NCBI GenBank assembly: GCA_037074765.1
Contig: JBAMDO010000142.1
Span: forward strand, 78,377-142,376
Source: Mansonella perstans
Lineage: Eukaryota; Nematoda; Chromadorea; Rhabditida; Onchocercidae
Length of the DNA: 64,000 nt
Direction of reading: 5' to 3'
Part shown: one piece after another, positions 43,629 to 56,415 of the stretch
How the letters are laid out: the number at the start of each line of letters is the position of its first letter
How positions within the stretch are numbered: position 1 is the stretch's first letter
Notes under the pieces: model-generated
The model's database searches: none
What the model was told of the DNA's origin: nothing
The model's input: the letters and a program-made list of their open reading frames with translations, nothing else
Translations under genes and position numbers: made by a program

Positions 43629-45898
43629 TTCGTGCCCCCTCCACCTGACGACAGTGCACAGTGAAGGCACCAAAGATCATTTCTCATTGCAATCATTCAA
43701 ATAGTTTCGGATTCTTCACATACAACATTGTTGAAAGAGGAGGAAGGAGTGCAATGCATACAGCACTATAGACAACAATGAGTTTAATCGCCCTCTCTAT
43801 TTGGTTTCATTCAAATTTGACTTTTTCATCTTTGCTCTCCAATTCTTACGATCAATTCCTCGTCAATTACTTCTTGAATTTTTAATTAATATACATTTTT
43901 GAAACTTATCTAACTAACATCTCTAAAGAATCTCAATTAATTAAATCAAGTAAAGATATTTTACTAAGTCAAATTTCAATAAAATACTATTCTTTCCTGG
44001 TAACTCTACTGAATCAGTTTTTACAAAGTATCAACATTTCATCAAGACAATGATGATATGAAAAATGAAAAAAAGTAAAAGTTTTTTGTTTGTCGAATAA
44101 AAGTAAATAGCAGTTGTCACTTTTTATTGCTTTCATTACTAATCTTCAACATTGCGTATTTCTTTTTTTTTTTTTCAAAAACTAAAACTTATATATGTTT
44201 CTGGAGATAGACGAAGGAAGAAATGAGTCATAATTGTGAAGAAAATGTAAAGTATGAATTGAAATTGAAATTGCCGCACTTTTTAGCATCACTTTCTTTA
44301 CATCCTTTTGTTATTTTGATTGAGTACTAATCGAACAGGATTACACTAAACTTTAAGTTTAGTTAAACTAACTTAAAATTAAACTTTAAATTCTCAGTAT
44401 ATAATATTGATCAAATTACTCTTTTTGCATTAGCAGATTTTAGTGTTCAGGATTCAAATGAAAATTTCGTACCTTTTTTCAAAAATTTTAAATTGACATT
44501 AGCCATAGGTACTGCTAATTTAGGAATTTAAAAATAACACTGTAGAATTAAAAATAATACTAAAAAAAAAAACTTTCCGTCATTCTATAATATCAATATG
44601 AAATAGCAAAAAAAGTGAAATTGCATTTAATTTTGTCATAACTATCAAAGAAATATATTCTCCCCCGTACCATGTATTCTTTAGTGGCTCAATTCAATAA
44701 ATTATAATACAAATATTTCTAGTCATTTTGTATTTCTTTTTCAATTACAAACCATAAATTAGGATTGATGATGGAGAATAAAAAAGAATAAGGAATGAAT
44801 AAATACAGAATATATTGGAAATGAATAAAGTAATGCAAAACGAACCGGAAATATTCTCCGCATTGTTTAGAATCAAAGTTTTGCATTTTGTCGTTTTCTC
44901 TTTTGATTTTCTTGTAAAGCTGTCTCTGAAATAGCAATTTTGCAGCGAATTTTTTTTGTTTCCGAACGATTATCATACTGAAGCAGAACAACTGTTCAAC
45001 AGAAACAATTGGTCAACAGAAACAATTGGTCAACAAGCGGACCTTAAACTCTCTTCAGGGAATTTTCATTAAGGAATGTTTTTTCACGCTATAACAGTTT
45101 ATCATTTTTAGCGCGAACCCGTAACAATTCTCTAATAAAACTAACATAAATTGATAATTTCGAATTATCTAACTGACACAAGTTGGCTAACTATTACATC
45201 ACAAAGGAAATGAAGCAAAAGTTGGAGTAAATTAAGTAAATGATACAAATGAAAATTATTACTATACATTTTTATATATTCCCATAGATTGCTGAAGAAG
45301 ATAGACCAAAGTAAGACTATTACTTTGGTAACATTTCCAAATTTAAAACAACTGTTCAGACAAAAAAAAATCCTTAAACAACTTTAATGAAATGCGTAAT
45401 AACTGTAGAGATATGGCATAAGTATTACTTTTTTAGGCAAATAAAATTAGTTTTAAATACAAATTGAAGTTTTCTTCCCTTCCATAAAAAGAAAAGTCGA
45501 AAAAACTAAAAATAATTTTTGCTTTCTAATTTAAAATAAATGATATCAGAGGGATGATATGAGAAGAGAAGACCGTATATATGAAATCAATAGACGTATA
45601 AATTGAAGAATTTCATTAATCTAACTTTTAAGATTTCAAGCATTATTCCAACACTTCAATACTATTCCAAAATTTTTTTCAAATTGAAACATTTTTAAAT
45701 TGTCAAATTTTTAAATTAAAATGCGCCTCAAATAAGTGTTTCTCGTATGTTGAAATTGGTTCATTTCACAAAGTGTATAATTAGTTCATTTTTCAACCTA
45801 ATTTTTTACTGAAACAATAAGAAACCAATAAAACACAATAAATAGTGGGACAGAGAGAGAGAATAAAGAAGAGCCGCACTTCGATAACCATCGATGTA

Positions 45899-45961
45899 TC
45901 TGATCTGATCTGATCTGATCTGATTTTGATCTAAGCATCTGATCTTCTTCTTCTTCTTCTT
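45899..45961. repeat. TGATC pentanucleotide run and CTT run
   Basis: About five TGATC units at 45901-45924, followed by a CTT trinucleotide run at about 45944-45961. Simple-sequence DNA with no coding meaning seen. Confidence 0.9.
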
Positions 45962-46410
45962 GCCCAGAAAATCCTTTTCTTTCCTTCATTTTCTTTCTTC
46001 CACATTTTTAAAAGTTTTATATTCTCTGTTCGCTTCGTTTTTTGAACGTATTTTTTCTTCATTTCTTTTCAGAAGGATAATTGTCATCTGTTATCACTGT
46101 CGTTTCTCTCTACGTCTATATCAATTGTATCAATGCAGAAAATCCCACCATATCGTTTGAAAATTAACAACGTATGCAAGACATTGCTAACTTTTCCAGA
46201 CATTTCCCATATATATATATATATACATATATTGATAAAATTGATAAATGTATTATCATTTCGATGCGCAATTGTCTTTGTCCGTAAAAAAAAAAATAAT
46301 TGAAATGAAAAGGAAGATAATAAATGATAAGTAATCATAATGATAAGCAATCATAATGACAAGTAGTAAATGATAAGTAATCAAATTAGAAATGAAGAAA
46401 AAATTCAATT

Positions 46411-46443
46411 TATCATATTACTGTTTATCACAGTAATATGATA
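46411..46443. repeat. 14-bp inverted repeat
   Basis: TATCATATTACTGT at 46411-46424 is the exact reverse complement of 46430-46443, with a 5-nt loop. It is flanked on the left by degenerate ATGATAAGTAATCATA-type repeats at about 46315-46382. Confidence 0.8.
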
Positions 46444-46512
46444 AACAATTGTGTATGTATTGGCAGATATATATATATTTGTGTCCTATTTAAGACTCAA
46501 TTCAGTAATACT

Positions 46513-46617
46513 AAACCTGGATAAACAACGTTCAAACCTGGATAAATAACTTTCAAACCTGGATAAATAACTTTCAAACCTGGATAAATAACTTTCAAAC
46601 CTGGATAAATAACTTTC
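46513..46617. repeat. 21-bp tandem repeat, 5 copies
   Basis: Units begin AAACCTGGATAAATAACTTT at 46534, 46555, 46576 and 46597; the first copy at 46513 has two substitutions. The 7-codon unit keeps a minus-strand frame open (SRFESYL repeated), which explains the ORF there. Confidence 0.95.
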
Positions 46618-46761
46618 AAATTTCAGATAGAAAGGAAAATCAATAGTTGGCAAATCGATATAAATATTGACGAAACAGAGCATTTGAAAGCGTTGAAAAA
46701 CGATGCACTAAATGTGAGTGAGTGAGCAAGGGCATCTGATCCACAGTGCATATATATATTG

Positions 46762-46890
46762 AGTGTGTCTGTGTCTGTGTGTGTCTGTGTCTGTGTGTGT
46801 ATGTGTCTGTGTGTGTGTCTGTGTGTGTACGTGTCTGTGTCTGTGTCTGTGTGTGTATGTGTGTGTCTGTATCTGTGTGTGTGTGTGTTT
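46762..46890. repeat. TG/CTG-rich microsatellite
   Basis: A 130-bp mixture of TG dinucleotides with interspersed TCTG and TATG variants. Several overlapping frames on both strands come only from this low-complexity sequence. Confidence 0.95.
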
Positions 46891-48598
46891 ATATGCATCA
46901 TCAGTATGTCTGTGCATAAATCAACTGCCGAAGCAAATATTTCGGCGAAATAGATAGAGACCAAACATTGAAATATGACTATGGTTCAAAGGTCAGCTGG
47001 ATAATTAATTGTCTGAGAAGGTATAATTTTCATAGCTTATCGTTTGATATTTCTACCATCAAAATTAATTAATTCAATTTTTAAATGTAAAATTTTTTTT
47101 TTTTTTCTAAATGTATCTAATCAATTTTTTATTTTAGATAAGATTGAAAATAGCAATTGCTCATTAAAATTTATCAAAATTTTCATATGCTATATAAAAT
47201 AAAGCATTAAAGTAACAATTTACGATGATACGATGATTTTCTTATCAACAATCAGAGAATTTTATTTATTTCTGTATTATGAACTTTACTTTCTAAAATA
47301 TTCATATTTTTTTAAAACTTTTTTGAGAAATGAAATTTTACAAAATTCATATTTAGTTAACTAATTTTAACTAACAATTCTTTAATTTTTTTAATTTTTT
47401 TTTAATTTTTAATAATTTTTAATTCTTAACAATTCTTTAATTCTTTAACTTTAACGAATAATTAACTAACAATTCCTAATTTGTGAAACATTGTGAGCTG
47501 TTCTAGGATTCAGATAAAGAAATAATAAATTAGGCATTGTTAATTAACTATTTAAATATGAGCAGAAAAGTGGACATAAACATACAGGATTTAAGAAATG
47601 AAGATTACAGTATCCATCCACCTTACCGTATCAATATTTTTCTTATTTTCTATTAAATAAACAGAAAGGGTAACATATCAGTTCCTTGAATATTGCAAAT
47701 AACTAGAAAACAAATATAAAAAAACAATATATATCTAACAATTTAAAATTTGAGTAAAAAATGAAATGAGATTGCACGGAAAAGAAAATGAAAAGAAGAG
47801 TCAAAAGATCGAAACTGCACAGTATGTGCAATCCTAAAATCATAATATCCAATAATATTTCAGGCTAACTTTCAGTACTTAAAGGAAGATAAAAGTTTCA
47901 ACCACTATCAGGGCTGTTATCAATAAAAAAAAAATAAATTATTAACAATGTTACAAAAGTAATCGAAATTGATAAAGCATTAAGGAAAAGTAAGTAACAA
48001 ACAATATTCAATTATCAAATCCATCAATTAAAATAGGTTAACAACAAAAAATAATTATAAAAAGAAAATAGTAAGTCTGAAAATTAGAAATCTAAAATTC
48101 TAAGGCTAAACTTTCTAGCAGTGATTTTTTGTTGCTTCTTTTCTCAACTTTGTAATAAATTTTCATTTCTCAAAAATTTTTTGTCTATTTTTCAAAATTT
48201 AAAATTTTCGTCATAATTTCTTTCAGAAACAAAAAAAAAAAAAGTTGAAATTATATCATTTCAAAATTTGATATAAGAAGCCTAATGATAAAGCACAATG
48301 AGTGTTATTGCTTATTGGCCAAGCTATAACAACAAAAGCATCAATTTAGATGAACAAATGACAACTGTTTCACTAATAATTTCATTTATTTACATGACAG
48401 AAAAATTCGCTCATCCTTTTTTTTTTTTTTTCACTAACAACTTTAGTTTGTTTTTCGTGAAAATTTTATAATATTTTTAAAATTTAACGTATTGCTCTTC
48501 AAAAATAAAAAAAAAAATTAGACAATATTGTTGCATTTTTGAACAACCGGAAAAAATTGGAAGATTAATTAGTTTCAAAACGGTGTAACTATTGAAAT

Positions 48599-48630
48599 CT
48601 CTCTCTCTCTCTCTCTCTCCCTCTCTCTCA
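48599..48630. repeat. CT microsatellite
   Basis: About fifteen CT dinucleotides with a single CC interruption. Confidence 0.95.
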
Positions 48631-51439
48631 AATGATCTTAATACCAGTTCAATGTGACAGTGTCAATATAAATGACATATTTCAGGTAGATAATGGAACA
48701 TGAATGTATTATTTGAAAAACCATAAGTAAGAAGGAAAAATGCTATTTTCCAAAATACAAAAAGAACATCATTGATCTCTAGGCACTTCATTAATCACAT
48801 ATTCGAATTTAATTAAAAAGATAGAGATTTCAGTTAAAACTTGAATTAGAAGCAAAGAATTTCAGTTAAAATTTAAATTTGGAGCGTAAAGAGTTTTTAA
48901 TATTTCAAATTCAAACAGCCGAAATAAATCTGTTATTACTGATTTTCTGCTCTAGTAATCATAATAGTATCGGGAAATCATTTCCTTCTAGTGAGTAAGT
49001 ATTAATCTTAATTGACAAATAAATAAGAATTAGGTTGAAATATATATAAAATGGAATTATTGGTTCCTAAAAATTAGCAAAGATGCAGATTAGTTTAACA
49101 ATAAACATTGATATCGAATGCCGAATCAAATGTTATTTGAAGGAATGAAGCTCTGCACATTAAAAAAGCAAAAATCAGGTAAAAATAAACTTTTTTCTAA
49201 TAATTTAGAGTCCAATAAAGAACTAATTAATGCAAATAACCTTGGCCGACAAAATTTCCTTGCCTATTTTAGCTTTGACATAGTGTAGATATATGAATCA
49301 AATAAACAGAATAGATTTTCTTTGGCCCAACCTCGATCTTGAATTCTTTTCTAAGGTTTGAATCACTCCTTCCGAATTCCTAAGTAAGCGGTATTATGCT
49401 CTTTTCAACTGCAATCAACGAAGCATGTGCGATTTCTGCATAATGCTATGCAAAATCTACTCCATAAATCTTCAACATTTTCAGACATTTTTCTGGCTTA
49501 TAATTTTAATTACACATAAACAAAAGAATTAAAGAAAACAGAGAATTTCACAAAAAAAGTTGAATAGTTTCATCGAGTCGAAGAGTGTTCTAATGTTGAG
49601 TAGTAATGAGCAACTGTCTTCTTCAAACGTTGCGTCATTTTTCTAAAAAGTTAACATGTCACAACAATGATGAATAAAAAATATTAATCAATAGATTAAG
49701 AATAAAATATCGAGAACTGGGTCACTGGGTCATATGAAAAGATTTAACAGTGAAAGAGCTAAAAATAATTCGATATAGTTACTTTAATGAACGCAGAGAA
49801 AGTTAAATCGAAAATGGACATCGACTCAATAATTTCGAACAATCAAGTTCTCCTTTTACAACAAAATCCGGTCATTTATCTCGGTATTTGAATGAAAAAA
49901 GTTCGAACATTTTCATTTTAGGACTTACCTATGGTAATAATAGTAGGATAATGATGAGAAACATCTGGAATATAAGACTTAAATAAATCTTCCATCAGCC
50001 TAAAGGTTAAAACAAAGAATAAAAAACATACATACATTGGACATTAGTGTCGTTGTTTGTTTACTGGAATGTTTGATTCGATCGGCATTCTTGAAAATGA
50101 TTTACTGCTTTCAAAAAACTGAAATAGATTTAAACATAAAAAAAATTTTAAAAAATAAATTCAAAAAATTGAAAAGAAGTACTAGCAAAACAGTTTTGTA
50201 TCAAATGCCTAATTATGATTATTTTTAGGAACTAAAAAAAAAATCCCATTCTCGTAGCCTGTCAAAAAAATATTTTGCGCTATTTTAGAGCTACTAATCA
50301 AAGATGTTGTTTGAAATGTCATCATTGTTTATTTGTTATGAATTACTATCAGTTTAAAAAGTCAAGATAAGGCTAATTTTGTTTATGCTTATAATCATTC
50401 AATTTTCCTTGAAATAGGCCTATTTACTCACTTCAATCCTTGCACTTTGGCATTGAAGTTTTACCAATTGAGATGTCTAAACAGATTTAGGAATAATAAT
50501 ACAAACAGATGGAAATTGTTAACAGCAAAAAAATTACAAAAAAAGGAAGGTTAAAAACACAGCTCTCAATTCCTATAATGGCCTTAGTCAATAAGTGCTT
50601 TGCTTTTGAAAAAGATGAAGCATAAATGGCCTAGTACGATCGATAATAAGGAAAATGTGTAAGACAAATGAATTGAATGTTATGACAGCCTGAAAGTGTG
50701 AGTCCTATAAATTCACCTGTCTTGGCTTTTATATAAATTTATTGCAAAGTGCTGTTGGCTTGTAATGAGCAATAATTACACTACCAAATGTTCGACGTTA
50801 CTCTAAAATTTTAATAACACTGTTTGTTGAAAATTAAAATTCGGATTTTAGTAGGGAAAGTTTGTTTTTTATTTGGTACTTTGCAAATTTAACATACAAC
50901 AATGAAATCCTAAATTAAACGAATCAACCTGGAAAATCTTCCGGGATTATAGATTGGTGAAAACATTAAGATTGGCTTATGAAAAATTAATGGAAGGTCA
51001 TCGTAATTGATTGTTGTTATCTGCAACCTTTTTTTGAATAAATGATCATATTTTTAATGAATAAATTTTTTATCAGTTCATGCAGTTGCAATCAGTGATA
51101 AAATCATTTAAATGATATGTGCAGTAAGGAACGACAGGTTTAATTTACTTCAATTTTCATGACAAAGCTGATTACCAAAAACTTAGTTTGAATAAGTCCG
51201 TGAAAATTAATGATCTCATCATAAAGTCATTTGGATATGTTTGTAGTAGAAGTTACCGCATAACATTTCAGAAACTTTGCCAAATCTTTTCTTCAATTTA
51301 ATGCAAATACTTTCGTTTTAAAAATAATGTAGATGTTCTGATATATCAACTACTTCGCTTTACGTAATTTGACGGACTAATAGGCTAAATTATTGCGTAC
51401 CAGGTTAGCATTTCAAAGTTACAAGAAAGCTGATTTCAG

Positions 51440-53042
51440 GATATGCTTTTGTGGTTTTCATCAGTGACCGCTCTGTCGAATATCTCGTTAGCCAATGCAT
51501 TTGCAAGCAAGGAAGACTGCACATTGTTTTGAAAAATGGTGAAAAAGATGTCAAAGCGGTTAGTTCACGATTTAAAGAGTTCAAAAGAGTAAACTTAATT
51601 AGTTAATTGAGCTGGAAAACTATAAACATTTGAAGCATAGCAAAATTACAGGTGCAAGTGAAACCTTGGACTCTTAGCAACCAGATATATCGTGCGACGA
51701 ATGCGCCACTACTATCTGATCGGTATTCTGTTTTCATCGGTGGTGTACCGCGTACAACAACTGCATGTCAGTTTGTCATATCATAACTTCTTGCTAATTT
51801 TGGCTTGAAATGAAACTTAATTCTTTAACGCTGTATTTTCGTAATTTATGTTAATAAATGCATCGTTTTTGTTCATTTAACATTTTGAATGACTCCAACT
51901 TCAGCTGGACCTTTTGCAATTATACAATGCTGTCATCGCTTTCATCCCTGTCTGAAATAATTTTTGTAGAAGAATAAACAATTTTCTTCTTTATTTCTTA
52001 AAAACAATTCAGTTTCTATATAGTCTTAGACTCCGAGGTTAATACAGGTGGTATGATGTCTTGTGTTTGAATTCAACATTAATTGAATACTGTTGAATAA
52101 TGATTTGAAATATTATTTTATATTTCAGCGGAACTTGCAATGCTGCTTGAGCAGACTATCGGTGATGTTGCATATGTTTCTTTGAAGGTTGATGTTGAGA
52201 CAAAATATCCGAAAGGAGCAGCACAAGTAATTTTCGATAGTCGTCAATCCTACTTAACAGCAATTGCAATGCGAATGATAACATTAACAACAATTGATCA
52301 GGCGAAACAGGTGAGTTCATTTTTCCAAATTTTTGTATATAATAATTGTAAAATGGAAGCCTAAATGTGACGATTGGGGGAGAAAGATGAGAAACGAAAT
52401 TAGCTCCTTTTATAATTGCAGCATAAAATTTCAGATAGAGATAAAGCCATATCTGATGGATTGTGCTCAATGTGAGATTTGCAATCTGGCTGATGCTCGG
52501 TATTTATGTCCAGAACTTTGCTGCCTTATGTATCTCTGCGAACCGTGCTGGATTGAGGTGCACAAACAACGCGGCTTGCTACATCATAAACCGATGACCA
52601 AAACGAAGCCACGAAGCCCAATGAGAAATATTTCGAACTGTCTCAATGCATTACCTTTTTTCAATCCATCATTTGATCATCAGAATCACACTCACAATTG
52701 TCTTCTTTCAAATAATCAGCAACAGCCATGCCATTGCAGTAAGTTTGAATTTCTGAACATATTGAATTCGAGACATTCAGGCAGTGTGATTCAGTGTGAC
52801 TTAAATTATCCGTTATTTTTATGTCTTTGTGGCAGGACGGATAGATATATGCAGTGGATCGTTAGAAGTTATACTTTTATTAGTTAATGCGCAAATATGC
52901 CTACAATAATACAATTTGATTACTGTTATATTCGTATCTGTCGTTTATTTCAGAAGTCAGCGAAACGCTTCCACTGCAACGTTTGCTGCAGCAGTACATT
53001 ACGCAAGCAAACCTTCCATTATCTCGCTCTACGTTCATTTGA
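51440..53042 (+). CDS. CPEB-family RNA-binding protein, 3' exons (left palindrome copy)
   Basis: Cytoplasmic polyadenylation element-binding protein, which binds U-rich 3' UTR elements and controls poly(A) length and translation. Exons: 51440-51558, 51652-51766, 52129-52310, 52435-52738, 52954-53042 (TGA). The first exon enters at phase 1 inside RRM1 (GYAFVVFISDRSVEYL). Then come VQVKPWTLSNQIYRATNAP between the RRMs, the RRM2 start SVFIGGVPRTT, KYPKGAAQVIF, and RQSYLTAIAMRM. The C-terminal ZZ-type zinc-binding domain shows CAQCEICNLADARYLC, CCLMYLCEPCW and HKQRGLLHHKP. A divergent His/Gln-rich tail follows. The frame is open through all five exons. The 5' half of RRM1 and the N terminus are not found in the 8.9 kb upstream, so this copy may be 5'-truncated; a long first intron is the alternative. 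Confidence 0.85.
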
Positions 53043-53540
53043 ATAATTTCATTAATTATTTGACTGCTTTGTGAATAGAAATTATGAAATGTTCACCTTG
53101 TCCCTTAATTTTCTTCTCCTTTCTACTGATTAGTGAAGTGCTATTGTTTCCTACTAAGTGTGAATTATTTGGATTTTCTTTTCACACATGATTTAAATGT
53201 TTAATTCGTACTGTATTAAAATGTTTTAATTTGTATTACATACAATTTGTGTATTGTTTTACGTGAACTACATCCCTGTTTAATTATATCCGCTGTTTCA
53301 CCTGAATTTTCGTTGTAATTATTCTCTTCGTTGTGAATATGTTTTAAGAATTTAAAATTGTTTATTTTCATCTTCTGTGAGCAGATTTTGTTTTCTTCAA
53401 ATTGTGTATACTTGTTGTTAAAAGTTTTGTTTTTTTGTTTTTTGTTATAATTATCGAAAAAAGTAGCATGTACTGATTTCAAAATAAGATATGCTTCTCG
53501 TCAAAATTTTTAGGTTTAGATATTGGAATGTGAAATTCAT

Positions 53541-54065
53541 CTAATTTTGACTGCAATTCGGGAAAAAATCCGATAAAAGCTGCATCATATCGTCAATTGC
53601 ACCATTTTCTTGATTCGGATGTCTGTAACTTTGTAAATCACCATAACCTAAATCATCAACCATAAGGATCACGATATTAGGTCGTTGCGGTGTCGCTGGT
53701 TCTGGTGATCGCATCTCACGACGAAAAGCACATGCAAATACTCTTTGTTCCAGTACCAGTCCGAGAGTATATAATATTACTGTCCAAAAGCCAGGTAACC
53801 AGCTCACAGAAAAAATGATTCAGAAGGACCAATAGCGAGTCGAACCAGGAATTCGAAAAAAACCAGCAAAGATTTCACACTAATTTCTTCTTTCTCTTCT
53901 CCCATTGGGAGTGTCGCGAACGATCATATCGCGAAACCGCCAATGAACCGATAATTCAAATTGCAGATAAACGTTAATGACAATTCAATTACTTCCTATA
54001 TCTTTGTTGTGATCTAAAGTTACATTCTTTTGTATACATGTAAATCCTATTCTGTTACCGTATCG
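53541..54065 (-). pseudogene. Sulfatase N-terminal fragment (left copy)
   Basis: The 5' part of an arylsulfatase-type gene: [20 protein letters not shown] is the metal-binding start of the family's catalytic domain. It ends abruptly after GAIDDM and runs into 15 unrelated residues and a stop, so the catalytic CxPSR motif and everything after it are missing. The join matches a motif (TTCGGGAAAAAAT) that recurs about 1 kb away at 54567. Upstream frame is disturbed relative to the right copy near 53800-53815. Non-functional as an enzyme. Confidence 0.75.
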
Positions 54066-54614
54066 CTTCAAAAATGACGTTGTTGTAAATCCTCTGTTGA
54101 TCACCATAAATGATTCCCTCCTTTATCATTTGATCTTATGATCCTTCTATTAAGCCATTATTCCCTCCTCCTCTATTACTATATATAGATTGTCAATCCT
54201 CCAACTGAGGATTCATTTGTTTCTTCATTTATTTACTCACTTATGTCCTTATTTCAATTTTTTTCTTCTACATTAAATATTTACGTTCGCGTTTTGTAAA
54301 TGCTTTTAATTGAGTTCGCGTTTGTTAATATTTTTAATAAAAGTATAATTACCCAAGTTTGAAACTCCCGTAATTCAATCCAACCCCACTAGATCTAAAC
54401 GTTGGATAATATTAGCTAACAATCGATCTCTCACAAGAAGTTCACGATAAAATAGTAAAATCCTGTCGTTACTATAACATTAGGAAGTTACAGAAGTTGC
54501 AGAAAGTTTCAATTTAATTCCACATTAGAGCTACTAAATTGAGAAAGCATTCGACGTAGTACGATTCGGGAAAAAATTTGATAAAAGTTGCAGATACACT
54601 TTACAACAATGTTT

Positions 54615-55170
54615 ATCATCTTTTTTAAAACATTTATGAAGTATAAAAAAAAAACTAAATTTTTCATCTTTCAAATATAAATTCGTTAATTTTAATTTTA
54701 TCCTTAAAACAGTTTCAATTGATTTTTACTTATCAGCAGAAATATTCCTGCATGTATTTCGCAAATTTGTATCGCGAATGATGTACAATAGCTAAATAGA
54801 TTCAACTGTTTTTGCTGGTTTTTTATTTTGCAGATGTTAGATTCAATCTTCAGGAAGATATAATAAATTGTGTGACAAAAATGACTTCAATCAGAAACCG
54901 GTTTGTATTTTTAATTTTTCTCTGTGTTACCAGTTACACGCGAGAATTTGCTTATTTCATTGATTGCAGATTTCAAATTCATATCGTATCCGCTCCCCAC
55001 CTTGGCAAAAGTTACTAGATCGTATTCGTGCTAAAGTCGTTTGAGATGAACAATGACGATTGCTATTTTTTGAAGGAAGCAGTAATTTTTATTATAATTT
55101 GTTTTTTTCTAATGTTTCCATATTTATCTTTTTCTATACTGAACTCCTATAAATTTTATGCCGTTTTGTG
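54615..55170 (+). repeat. Module X, copy 1
   Basis: A roughly 0.55-kb unit seen four times in the palindrome. It contains the conserved frame NRFVFLIFLCVTSYTREFAY (here within 54812-55018). Hydrophobic and exon-like (an acceptor-like TTTTGCAG lies just before it), but not assigned to a family. Its 3' part (about 55075-55170) matches 59345-59430. Confidence 0.75.
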
Positions 55171-56275
55171 ATTTTCATTTTCTTTTTTTGAGTTTAAAAA
55201 ATCAGATGACTAATCAGAAGTATTCAGATCTGCAGAAAACTGCAGAATAGAAATTTTATATATAAACGATAAATAGATAAACGCGAAACATATGCAAATG
55301 CTGCAAAAATTGCCGGATGCCGAAGAATTGATTACCGAGTTAGTTATAGAATGAATCTTTTGCAACTAACCGAATTTTTTTTTAAAAATCTGCTTGATGG
55401 AAAAATTTTTTATGGATCTGAAATACATTATTTAAAGGGTTGTTACCCGTTATTCTCATATTTCTCTTGTAAATCTTCAAACAATGTGGTTGACAAAATT
55501 TAGCTCACAATCCATGATTTTACGGAACAATCCTTTCGGCAATTTTTTTTCTTTTCGGCTTGTAACATTTCTTAAAATCACAAGATTTAAAAAATGATAT
55601 CATTCGTTCAGGGCACTTTCTTAAGGTTTTTCCTAAGGCGCAGGAAAAACTCTTTGCGCAACAGATTTTTGCACGGGTTTGGATTACAGATGAAATTAGA
55701 TTTTGCGGTTTATAAAGTTTATGTTGAATTGTTTGATGAAAAGCCTTTTCCTTACAACTTTTTTTTTATTTGTAATTTTCGGATTTAATGGTTTAAAATG
55801 CCAATGTGCCAATGTGCTAAATGAATATTAATGATTTAGGCTTATGAACCGCAAAATAGAACGTTTTGCATGCTGACTGCCAGTGTATAATGACAGGAAA
55901 GAAATTAAGAATATTCTGTGTAATCAGGTTTTGTTTTTTCTTTTCTTTTGTGATTTTATTGTAATCTATGTTACTTGAATTTGGTCATTAAAATTTTCTT
56001 TGGCTTTTTAAATTGAAAATACTCGGGATGTGGTTACTGATCACCAGTGATTTTTTCTTTAATTTGTTTTAAATTGCAAATCTAGGGGAGAGTACTGCTT
56101 GTTGTAGCAGATACTGGTTCGGTGCACAAATCCCGCAATATTTAGTATTCGATGGTATCATAACTTCCTCATAGAAAGTTTTATGCAGTCAACTACGGAA
56201 GGTTTCTCTTTTAACATCATTTGTTAGGGATGATGTAATGTGAACGAAATTGCTGTAGAAGGAAATATAAACATT
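55171..56275. other. Segment present only in the left palindrome arm
   Basis: No counterpart in the right arm, where module X (ending about 60380) abuts the helicase fragment directly. The frame at 55594-55788 has no recognised motif. Either an insertion in the left arm or a deletion from the right arm; no clear terminal repeats or target duplication seen. Confidence 0.55.
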
Positions 56276-56415
56276 GTTTTGGGTTACTGTATACGAACTA
56301 GCCATGAGAGTGGCGAAGGAGACATCGCTGGGTAATTACTGTTTGGTTAACGATACCGTATATAAAGATGGGTAAGCTTTCGCATTTTTTAGAATGAAAT
56401 AACTGATTAAAACTT

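Larger units (their letters stand above)
42527..51439. other. 8.9-kb gene-poor, repeat-bearing stretch
   Basis: No conserved protein motif found on either strand. It contains the repeats listed separately (42-bp minisatellite, TGATC and CTT runs, hairpin, 21-bp tandem repeat, TG and CT microsatellites) plus homopolymer runs, for example T-runs near 44162 and 47093. A short direct repeat lies at about 44996-45034. Open frames over the TG and 21-bp repeats are repeat translations. Upstream exons of the left CPEB copy, if any exist, would be here, but I could not find an RRM1 start. Confidence 0.45.

Noticed and set aside
46486..46683. Minus-strand protein with SRFESYL repeats
   Set aside because: Translation of the 21-bp tandem repeat; no splice or start context.
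46623..46964. His/Thr-rich and Cys/Val-rich proteins on both strands
   Set aside because: Pure translation of the TG microsatellite in different frames.
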